Assembly: GCF_029227915.1 (NCBI RefSeq)
Contig: NC_079884.1
Location: 11,286,001-11,346,000, forward strand
DNA length: 60,000 nt
From: Hydractinia symbiolongicarpus
Taxonomy: Eukaryota; Cnidaria; Hydrozoa; Anthoathecata; Hydractiniidae
Direction: 5' to 3'
The position numbers and the translations under genes were made by a program. Below, one piece after another: positions 24,619-33,938 of the stretch; the first letter of the stretch is position 1, and each line of letters begins with the position of its first letter. The notes beneath the pieces are model-generated. The model worked only from the letters and a program-made list of their open reading frames with translations. It made no database searches and was not told the DNA's origin.

Positions 24619-27295
24619 ATGGCTTCTATCGAAAATATTCTTACTGACATAGGTTTATTAAACCTTCTCCCCCGATTTAATGAAGAAAAGGTGGATATCA
24701 ATATTGTTATGGCTGCTACGGATGAGGATCTGAAACGTCTGGGAGTGCAAAGGTTGGGTGACAGGATCCGTCTTAAGGACATGTGTCGTCAAAAAAATTC
24801 TAATAGTAGGGAAGGCCCGTCCAGTAGAATCAGAGAAGAGAGAAGAACACTATTCGCGCCATATGCAAGACAGACAAATGGAAACTGCAGCAGAAGCAGC
24901 AGCAGTAGTAAACCAAATGGTAGATCAAAAAAAGCAAAGAAAAGAACTTGGACAGGCCAGTTTGTCTGCTTAGCTGACAGAACAAGAACAAAATTACCAA
25001 CACCTTCAGAAAAGCAAGTGCTACATAATGCTGGCCTTGGTTTAAAAAAGATTTCTTTTGATATTGATGATGATGAGACTGACGTTTACACCAAATTAAT
25101 GGCAGATGCACAAAACAAAGAGAATGGAGAAACTGAAGGTTTTCCAACTTTAAAACATTGTGGCGGGTTTGAGTTATTAAAATGTATCCCAAATTGCAGG
25201 ATCCTTGAACCTTTGAATTGCAAACTAAGTTCCATATCTTTGAAAGCTACCATAGGACAAGGAAAGATTTATATACGTCCAATTCAAAAGTCGTTGTCGG
25301 TAATACCTCTGCAAAAGGCAAGTACAGTAACAACTTCTATCAAAGAAAAATGTTTAAATTGTTTTGAGGAGTTTTGTCTCGAAGAACTGAGACAACATAC
25401 TGAGTTATGCATGCCATACTATGAATCTAGTGATGATTCAGAAGTTGCATTACCCCCTGTGTTATCAAATGAGGTGACCCATGAAGAGGAAAACAATGAA
25501 ATAACTGAAACTGAATCTGCTTTTCGAATAAGCTATGAGTACATTCCAGAAACAAGAGATCAAAAGCAGGATAATGCTAATAACAACGAAGAATTTGATC
25601 TCAATGCAAACATTAACAACATCATCAGTTATTGCATTGATAATCAAGTGAATTCACCAGTCGAGATATTACGGTATATGCAGCAGAAGTTAGTTCAAGG
25701 TCGAAGTTTAGAAATAACTGATATTGCGGTTCATGATGACAGACCAACAAATTTTATCATGGTTGATCGGGCCAATCTTATTGAAACTGGTTTAGAAGAG
25801 ATACGGGAACTGCAAAATAAGTTGATTTGTTTATCTGTGCAGTTTTATGGTGAGGTAGGAAAGAGTATTATTTTTATCTTCATGTTTAATATTAAGATTG
25901 TTTTTTTGTTCATCAGTTAATTTGTTTATTTTACCAGACATGTTTGTGTAATCATTATATTATATTATTTATCATTTATATTATTATATTTTTAGTTGGC
26001 AGAAGATTATGGAGGGCCAAGAAAAGAGTTTTTTCAACAGATAATAAGAGAAATCAAAGAAAAATACTTTGATTGTGAAATAAACTTGTTTCCTTTAAGT
26101 GATTATTATGATATTGGAATAGTTTTTGGTACGTAATTACACTCAGCGTTATACCACTGTGAGAAATTGAAAAAAGGAACACAAAAACATTTCTTGTTGT
26201 TGTGAGCTTCTTAAAAACTAAAAAAAAATCTAAAAAGATAAATATTCTATGAAAATGAGTGTTTATTCTTATTTTTTTAGGCTTGAGTTTGCTTCAGAAT
26301 GGTCCATTTCCACAGTTTTTGGAAGAAGATGACCTGCAAAAAATATTTTTTAACGAAGAACCTGGCAAATTCAATGAACTCCGAAGAGCTTTCAAGGATC
26401 TTGGAATTTTCCAAGTTTGTATTATATATTTTTGGATGTTTCTCTAAAAGAAGCTTTTTCTCATAAAGCTTTCTCTTAACATACCGTATTTCCTCTTATC
26501 CGTCTGTTTTCTAATACCTAAATTCAGCATTTTAAGGTTTATTAGAGGGGGCGTTAATAGAGGAAATACGGTAAGTAAATACATAAGGAAAAGATCTGTT
26601 GAGCATTGTATTTACATCTACACTCAATGAGTTTATTTATCATTATAATTAGTTATCATTGCTTTCAGATTGTGGAAGCCTTTCCTATCATGCTACACCT
26701 TTTCCGACCCAATCCTAATGCTACTTTCACTTTTAAAAAACTGGTCAACTTGCTTCAGCCAAAATGGGCAGCTGAAGGGTCAAACGAACATTACAGGCAG
26801 AAAAAGCTTTATCCGTCATTAATGAAATATTTGAGGCAAGCACATGGTAAGTGTCAAATTTAAATTTCCACGCGCTCGCTCCGCTTTTCTATAAACTAAA
26901 TAGCCAAACATTTTTTATTTTGTATGAGCAGAGTTTCACAAAGGAAGCTGGCTTCTGCTACCTTAAGGGAAGAAATTATGTGCGGAAGAAATATCTATAT
27001 ATAAACTTTCTATTTTTGTTACTGTTTAGGTGGAAAACGTTCGGGTGTTTCGCTTCCCGATGTACTAAGGTTTGTCACTGGAAGTGAAGAAGAGCCTTTG
27101 TTAGGATTTGCACTGGCCCCTTCGATAAAATTTGTTCCGGTGATGGAAGAAGGTCGATTTCTTCCGACAAGTAACACTTGCATTAATCAATTGCAATTAC
27201 CAATGGAAAGTAATGCTATTTCCCTTCCAGACGAAAACGCTCTGTTCGGTTTATATGACTTAGCCTTTTCTAGTCGATTTTTTGGACAAATTTAA
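24619..27295 (+). CDS. SAM - C2HC finger - HECT ubiquitin-ligase-like protein, five exons
   Basis: Predicted exons are 24619-25854, 25996-26128, 26281-26414, 26669-26846 and 27030-27295. All have GT/AG borders and matching phases, giving 648 aa. Residues 1-58 are a SAM-like domain close to that of the neighbouring integrase. Residues 66-125 are Ser/Arg/Lys-rich and probably nuclear. C245-x2-C248-x11-H260-x3-C264 is a UBZ4-like zinc finger, a type that binds ubiquitin. Residues about 265-330 are acidic. From about 380 a HECT domain follows: VQFYGE joined to LAEDYGGPRKEFF across intron 1, then GLSLLQNGPFP, and in the C-lobe LPTSNTCINQLQLP with catalytic C611 (codon 27179-27181). At about 270 aa it is shorter than a usual HECT domain (about 350). 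The layout recalls G2E3-like ligases. The protein should form a ubiquitin thioester, but its target is unknown. The SAM domain suggests binding to the transposase. Confidence 0.9.
26482..26573. mobile_element. Small MITE in intron 3 of the HECT gene
   Basis: TACCGTATTTCCTCTTAT at the left is mirrored by AATAGAGGAAATACGGTA at the right, giving a 92-bp element. It ends in TA on both sides, which may be a TA target duplication as in Tc1/mariner-type elements. The interior contains TTAGAGGGGGCGTTAATAG, which resembles the G-rich repeats at 55040-55435. It lies wholly within the intron 26415-26668, so it does not touch the coding sequence. Confidence 0.7.
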
Positions 27296-27448
27296 AAGTC
27301 GTCGACAGTTTTATTATTTATGCCTATTAGGAACTTAACTCTTGTGATTAAATGCAAACATTTATGCTTTCTTTCGTTACCTTTTCACTGATTCAAAACT
27401 TATTTTATAATTGGTAGTTGTTTACTTGTAAACTTCGTTTTGTTTACG

Positions 27449-27470
27449 GTGTCCCTTTCCAAAGGGACAC
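27449..27470. other. Perfect 10-bp stem hairpin with a 2-nt loop
   Basis: GTGTCCCTTT and AAAGGGACAC flank a CC loop. It lies 154 bases downstream of the HECT stop and 82 bases before the poly(A) signal, so it would be in the 3' UTR. A role in RNA processing, stability or protein binding is possible but only inferred. Confidence 0.8.
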
Positions 27471-27551
27471 TTAATTTTTGTTTTATTCAGAGAGAATATT
27501 TTTTATATTTTAGCTCTTATCGTTTGTATTCATTTTCTTATATTATAGGAG

Positions 27552-27557
27552 AATAAA
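27552..27557 (+). terminator. Probable poly(A) signal AATAAA of the HECT gene
   Basis: The only clear AATAAA between the HECT stop codon and the right terminal repeat. A T-rich stretch precedes it, and transcription would end before the repeat arrays. Confidence 0.55.
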
Positions 27558-27695
27558 TGTTCCGTAGTTTCTTCAGAAATTTTCGATGTACTTTGCAAGA
27601 TTAGACTGACGCTTAATCGTAACACTATGGTAAAGTGTTCCCGCGAAATTGTTAATTTTCTAAGAAATTCAGAGGTTACCATTTTTTAATTTTAA

Positions 27696-28202
27696 TTTTG
27701 ATTGAGGCGCCAAAACTATCGAATAATTTATCGCATGCAAACAGCGCATCGAATAATTTAGCGCATGAATTCAGCGCATCGAATAATTTATCGCATGCAA
27801 ACAGCGCATCGAATAATTTAGCGCATGAATTCAGCGCATCGAATAATTTAGCGCATGCAAACAGCGCATCGAATAATTTAGCGCATGCAAACAGCGCATC
27901 GAATAATTTAGCGCATGAATTCAGCGCATCGAATAATTTATCACATGCAAACAGCGCATAATCGAATGAATTCATCGCATAATCGAATGAATTCATCGCA
28001 TAATCGAATGAATTCATCGCATAATCGAATGAATTCAGCGCATAATCGAATGAACTTAGCGCATAATCGAATGAATTTAGCGCATAATCGAATGAATTTT
28101 TACAAAATCGAATGAATTTTAACAAAATCGAATACAATTAGCGACAAATAGTGTTTTATGACCGAATGAAATCATCGAATAAGGCAGCCTTGGCGTTCCA
28201 TA
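27696..28202 (-). repeat. Right terminal inverted repeat, 507 bp
   Basis: Reverse complement of the left terminal repeat. It has eight 30-bp units (about 27717-27951) against ten on the left, and the same 21-bp array (about 27952-28135) and outer 65 bases. Unit order is the same apart from the two missing units, so the 60-bp difference looks like loss or gain by slippage or unequal exchange. Otherwise I saw no mismatches between the two ends. Confidence 0.93.
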
Positions 28203-28208
28203 GTAGAC
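28203..28208. repeat. Target-site duplication, right copy (GTAGAC)
   Basis: Exact match to 22117-22122, directly abutting the element's right end. Confidence 0.92.
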
Positions 28209-28450
28209 AGTAAATTTTCTGCGTGACATTTTTTTGGTTTTTGTGCATAAAATTTCTTGAATGTGAAAGATTGTTTTTGCTTTAAAGAAAGAGTAAAAAC
28301 AGGTTATAAACTGTGGTTTTATTTTTAAATTTACAAAAACTTTTCCACCAAATAAAATTGCTTAGTGATTGTTTTAGCCGCACACTATGTTTTTACTTAA
28401 ACTGAAGTTAGGATAGAGTTTTTTGGAACAAGGTAATATGTCTATACGAA

Positions 28451-28800
28451 TGTGCGACACGGTATACCTGTACTAAACGCTTAGCCCTGTGTTACAACGG
28501 GCTGTTTCCTGTGTTTTTTCCTATTTAGCCAAAGTTACGATAGTTTTTATTGAAAAAGGGTATTGCATCTTTATGTGTGTGCGACATTGTTTACCTGTAC
28601 TAAAACCTCAGCCTGGAGTGACATTTATTTTTGAACTTTCACCGGGAAAGTCAATTTTTTCTATGACGCGGTAACGTGCAGGAAAGTTATTTTATGATTA
28701 TATTATATCCAGAACACCATAATTTTGTGTGCGCTCCACTTGATTTACGACATACACCATATCTGTACTAAAGCGCCCCACCTGGATGTGTGGCACAATT
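28451..28800. repeat. Three diverged copies of a roughly 130-165-bp tandem repeat
   Basis: The shared core CGACA...CCTGTACTAAA...GCC(C/T)...TG occurs at 28455-28495, 28581-28625 and 28749-28795. The cores read GGTATACCTGTACTAAACGC, TTTACCTGTACTAAAACC and CATATCTGTACTAAAGCG, each followed by an AGCCCTG, AGCCTGG or CACCTGG block and a GTGTTACA, GTGACAT or GTGTGGCAC block. The cores are better conserved than the spacers. Its nature (old satellite, part of a transposon, or a regulatory array) is unknown. Confidence 0.55.
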
Positions 28801-30567
28801 TGCGACTCTTATTAATTGCTACACTGGGTGTTCAACGCATGGATAACACTTTTACTTGTAGCTTAATTAGTTAGTTAAAAAATTTGTAAAATTCAATTTT
28901 CGACTTGAAAAATATGCAACAATCGTAAATTTATATTTTAGATGATCTATATCGCTAAATTTATAAATGGGGTGTTGAAAATAACGCTTGGGAGGGGGGC
29001 TAGGGCTTGTTTTTCAAAAATTAGTAATTGAGGGGATGGGATGGGCGATTGTTTGGTACTGCAGAATAATTAAAGTGAATTTCAATTAATAACGTCAGTA
29101 TAGAGATTGTTTCTAAACTGTTCCTGGAAGTTGTAAAAGTGAAGATGAATTATCAAAACACTCCAGGAACTTGGTAAACGTCTGATGCGTTGTAATTTAG
29201 TGACTATTAATAATGCTGACGAAGGAATAAGATACTGATGAAAGGTGTTTTTGCAATTCTTAATTATCTTTGTAGCGTCCTATCAAGTTGTTTCAACTGT
29301 GCATTATTTGTTTTTTTCAAAAAGAATCGGAAAAATTCGGCTTTAACTCGATCTTAATGGAGGAAGAATGGAATATTTAGGGTAAGTTGGTAGGACAACC
29401 TAAATTTAAGAAAGAACAATTGCTATGGGTTTCAAACTTGGCGCAGTAACTAACCAAATTTGTTTGTTCAAATTGGCTGTTGGTTAAATAACTATACTAT
29501 AGGATGGAAAAAATATTCAGCGGGCTTAAAGCTAGTCAATTTTATTGTCGAAGATGCCTTCAATCTATCAACGACAAATATAAGTAGATGAGGGAAGTTA
29601 TTTCTTTACTTGTGGTTTTCTTTACTTAAATTTATACAATTTTTATTTAATAGCTGACTTTTTATTTTTTTTATGGCGTTAAATAATAAGACAGTGGCCA
29701 ATTAAGCCTTTGTGAAATATGTTTATTTATTAAAAATGTATTTTCTTGCGAATTGTTGCGCTTCTTTTTGCGTCCTCCACGCCAAAACAAACACTATATG
29801 GACAAAAGCGCGCTATATTTTGTAATATCATATCAAGGAAGTTTCCTTGGTTTTATGTTTAGTCAACTCTCATAAACAATAACAGCAAAGAATGTAAAAA
29901 AATGTATAAAATTAAAAATTAAAAATAAAAATATAATATAAAAATTTGTAAAAGAAAAAATTCTGCAGTGGAACAAATTAACATGAAACCTTGTCAATCG
30001 CTTTCGATTATAATAATTGATGCAAGTTAGACAAAAGGATCCCTAAATGTATTTTGATACATGTCGAAAAATCTTTTTGTTGTCGTCAGCAATAATCACA
30101 TTTACTTTGAAATAGATTGGCCGTTGGAGTTGGGGTTCTTTTGATTCTGGGTCACTCCAATACCACCTGAACAATTAATGCCGAGTTTTAGTAAAATGCT
30201 CTGAAAATTCTTCTAACCGTTTGGTTTGAAAAAATAATGAAAATATCCAATGTTAAAGTTATAGAAGGCAACGAGTTTCGTTAGTTAAAAACTTCACAAT
30301 TAGGCTAAGGATTCTCCCTTTTTTTATTTTCAACAAGGTCGATCACGGATCACACAAAAGTTTGTGAAACGTTTTACTACAAAATGCCGCAAATTGCAAT
30401 TTGTAGTTTTTATTATGAAAGCTTAGAGCGATTTTTAACCAACGTTGAAACTTGCGGCAAAAGTTAGGCTAGCTATAAAACCGATTTGCTACATGCGTAT
30501 TGTCGGTTGCGTCACTGGCTGCTCTTAATATAAGAGATCGTCACAATCTTTTACAGGCAAACTAAAA
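28801..30567. other. Non-coding stretch, nothing recognised
   Basis: AT-rich DNA with short frames only. A low-complexity AAATTAAAAATAAAAATA tract lies near 29910. Confidence 0.5.
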
Positions 30568-30709
30568 ATGGCTGCTACTAAAATGGCTGCTACTAAAAAT
30601 GGCTGCTACTAAAAATGGCTGCTACTAAAAATGGCTGCTACTAAAAAAGGCTGTTACTAACAATGGCTGCTACTAAAAATGCCTGCTACTAAAAATGACT
30701 GCTGGAAAC
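30568..30709. repeat. Minisatellite, 16-bp unit, nine copies
   Basis: The unit ATGGCTGCTACTAAAA starts at 30568 (15-bp copy), 30583, 30599, 30615, 30631, 30647, 30663, 30679 and 30695. The middle copies are exact and the last four carry single changes. The 16-bp period shifts frame each copy, so it does not encode a protein repeat. Confidence 0.95.
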
Positions 30710-32792
30710 GTGACTTTACTTTTAACTTTATGATGCATTGCGCTGTTAGGAAAACGTAGACACCACGCATTTCCGAAGTATTTCATTCGGCTATGATGGA
30801 AAAATTAGATTAACCATTAAGTAACGCAGTACTTTTAATTTAGTTGGGCCACGCCTCTTACAAATTTTTTTCATAACACTGAACTATTCAACCGTGCTCT
30901 ACACGCAGGAAATTACCACAACCGCGCGGAAACAAATTGCAAAGTGGACAAAGTTATTACGCAATGCTGCAAGTTGACGTGCTTAGCTTGGTTTCCTTTT
31001 ACTTTTTATTTTTAAATATTTAATTGTACCAATTGATTCTATTTTGACTTCAATGATATACCAGCTTAATTTTATCATTTTTTGGTCCAGATGTTAGCCC
31101 AGATGAGATTTCTCGTGATATCTTGGTTCATTTAAAGTTTTGAGATGGGAAAAGCAGGTTTAAAAGGTTAGTTTAACTTGATTCAAATAAAAACATATTA
31201 TTTTCACGATGCTTTGAAGGAAGAAAATGTTTACATTTTTTCCATAATCAAAACCTTCAGAGAACAACGTGCAAATTCAGTGAGGTCCTCGTTAAATTGA
31301 ATTTTGGTTGAAATAATGAATTTTTGTGGGTTAAGATGTATTTTTTATGGAAAAACTGAAACTCAGAATCAAAACAATCTTGTTAAAAAAGATAAATCAA
31401 TAAATACAAAAAAAAAGATCAAAGGAAGCAGTTTTCTGCTATGAGTACTTATTTTTTTATCGGACCAAAAAATTTTTTATCAAATTATTCCTTCATAGAT
31501 AAATTTCCCCTTTAAAAATGTTAAATTGCATTTTTTTCCAGTTTTACCTGATACCTTCTGCGCATGCACTGCAAAGAGAATTCAAACAAGAAACATTCTT
31601 TCCAAATTTAAACAAAGCACTTAGAAAAAATGATTTATTTATCCGTTGGAATGCGTTTAAGGTCAGCCAGCTACAAAGCCACATCTATATTCTTTTAATA
31701 GATATTCAGAACACTATTGCAGAAATGCGTTTCTGCGGTCGAGTTAGTGTTAGATTAACGAAAATTTATTGTTCTAATTAGCAGCCTAAAAGACTATCTG
31801 TTTTCACGATATCTGTCAATTAAAACTATGTGAAACCCAACTCATGGTTGTAAAACAAAACAAAGCGTAGTTGAAGAGGAAGCACACGTATTTTTAAAAC
31901 ATGTCGTAAAATTGACTAATCTTAAGTATTACTTATGATGGTTTGATGCATCAATCAAACACCTTCTCAAAAATAAGCGCCCCCTTTAAACCTCAAAAAA
32001 ATCCAATAAGTATCCGGGCGTTGCGTTGCACTACCAAGTCTACCGTATAATGCTTCAATCAAGCCCACGCCCAAGCCAACTTATCAAAATTTTGTACTGT
32101 CTTTTATAGCTTCATTGCGCATGTTCACAAAGGGGTATCAGAAAGGACAAAAATTTTGCTTTTCTTAGAATGTAAAAACAACAAGTTATGGCACTGATAC
32201 CGGAGATAGAATATTTGAAGATTTAAAGGACTTTAAGTCCCCGGGAACTTTCTTTGTCATTTTCCCATAACTTTCATTTAGAGTACCGTGGGAAGGGATA
32301 TTGTGAGGAAACACACAGGGAATGCTTATTTTGTTATTGTTTTGGGGTAATAGTAAGATTGGTGTATGGAAGTCCAGTGCACCCAAAAAAGATAACCATA
32401 TGATCTCTTAAAGTGAGTTTTTCACTTTATGGTGTCTATTGTACTTTTGTTGCCTGCAAGATGCGTGTCCAGCCTCCATGCTATTTTATGACTCTACTCT
32501 ATTTTTCATTTCACCCTGAAGTTACAAGGAAAATGTGTACGCAATAATCAAATTTTATAGCATTTTAGATTACCATTTGCTATTTTAGCGTCTCCTATTT
32601 ATAAATTAGTGGAAAAACATGTTATTCTTTGGAAGAATTCCTTTCCTCGTTCCGTGTTAGCCTATTGAGATCTAAACTTCAATCGCCTAATTCTCAAAAT
32701 TTTCAGCCTCGCAAATTGCTTTTGAGTTTTTGACCTAAATCAAATCAACCTAAATCAACTTCAACTTGTTAGCAACATCATTGCTAATGCAG

Positions 32793-32823
<31 letters not shown>

Positions 32824-33396
32824 AACAAACCAAAAAACACCATAAAGTTTCCATTGGTGGCTAAAGAAAACACCGTTCGTGTTTGCTACCATTGGGTAAC
32901 CTAATCCATCCTCTTTCTAAAACAAATCAACATTCTAGTTCTTAGGAGGTGTGGCGGTCGTGTATGGGGCTGTTAGTGAATAATTTTTTGCAGTCTAAGC
33001 ATAAAAATGAAATAGCCAATTGATGAAGTGCCCATCAAACACAAACGTTCTGTAATTTTTACTTCAAAGAAAAAAAAATCAACGTTTTCATAATCAGTGA
33101 CTTCATTATTTTTCAGATACTAGATGGTGCCTAATTAAGTTAGAAAAAGTACAATCGATCTTGATTTTTACCATAAGGGCAACATGTATGTAACAAATCA
33201 TAACTCCAAACAATCTAAAAAAAAAAATTTCAGAATCCAGTCTGATTGAAATTTATTTTTGCACATGCCATTGATTTAAAATATGTCTTCGGCACGATCG
33301 AACCTTAAATATGTTTTTCGAAAATACAATATTGTTCTGTAACTTTTTCATCAATTTTTTATGACGAAACAAGAGATAAGCTAGATGAGACATCGC
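30710..33396. other. Non-coding stretch with a (CAA)n microsatellite
   Basis: (CAA)n occupies about 32792-32822. Frames at 31518-31781 and, on the minus strand, 32186-32386 are open but match nothing I know. Around 31976 AAGCGCCCCCTTTAAACC resembles the GGGGGCGTTTA repeat family at 55 kb. Confidence 0.45.
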
Positions 33397-33938
33397 TAAT
33401 TAATCATGGCATCATTTTAATTGCCAAGTTATACCTTCTAATGTTCTAAGGTTCCATCGTTCCCAATTGCTGTTTTAGCGAAATAATCCCGCAAAGATCT
33501 TTTAAAAAGTGGAATTAAATCATTGGGTCTGAAGGACCACCAGGAGTCCGACATTATATAAAAATATAAGTATCACTATTCTGTAAACAAAGCCATAAAA
33601 TTAGTAATTAATGAAAATCAACAAGATTTGTCATCGCAAAGCGTACCTCCCTTCGATGACGTAAACACTAAAATTGATAATTAGTTCGGAAATTGCCATT
33701 GTACGGATTGATCACGTAGAGGTAATTGCATCTCAGTTTTTTAACACGGCCCACAATTTACTCACTACTGCCATGGCTCTATACTTTATACTAAGGTTGC
33801 TAAGCAACTGTCATATAAATCATTAGTTACGGCCCTAATTAGCCACTGATTAGTTTAAGACAGGACGTTAAATGAATAATTACTAAAGAGATTGATGGTA
33901 TTGAAATGTGGTAAACAAACCGAACTCTATTCTAATTA
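33397..33938. promoter_or_regulatory. Cluster of six TAATTA homeodomain cores
   Basis: TAATTA occurs at 33397, 33605, 33678, 33836, 33877 and 33933, six times in 542 bp. About one would be expected by chance in DNA of this composition. It could be an enhancer read by homeodomain proteins, or a fluctuation in AT-rich DNA. No gene lies within several kilobases. Confidence 0.25.

Larger units (their letters stand above)
27296..27695 (+). other. 3' region of the HECT gene inside the transposon
   Basis: No further coding. It contains the hairpin at 27449-27470 and a canonical AATAAA at 27552-27557, a likely poly(A) signal about 257 bases after the stop codon. The right terminal repeat starts at 27696. 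Confidence 0.6.
22123..28202 (+). mobile_element. Complete IS3EU-like DNA transposon encoding a SAM-integrase and a SAM-UBZ-HECT protein
   Basis: The 6,080-bp element starts TATGGAACGCCAAGGCTGCC and ends with its reverse complement GGCAGCCTTGGCGTTCCATA. It is flanked by exact GTAGAC. The terminal inverted repeats are 567 bp (left) and 507 bp (right). They appear identical except for a 60-bp indel and are made of tandem 21-bp and 30-bp units. Two intact same-strand genes fill the interior: a DDE integrase and a spliced HECT ubiquitin-ligase gene. A 6-bp duplication, TAY...RTA ends and an IS3/retroviral-type integrase fit what I recall of the IS3EU group, but that assignment needs a database comparison. 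Near-identical ends and undamaged frames indicate a recent insertion. Confidence 0.93.
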
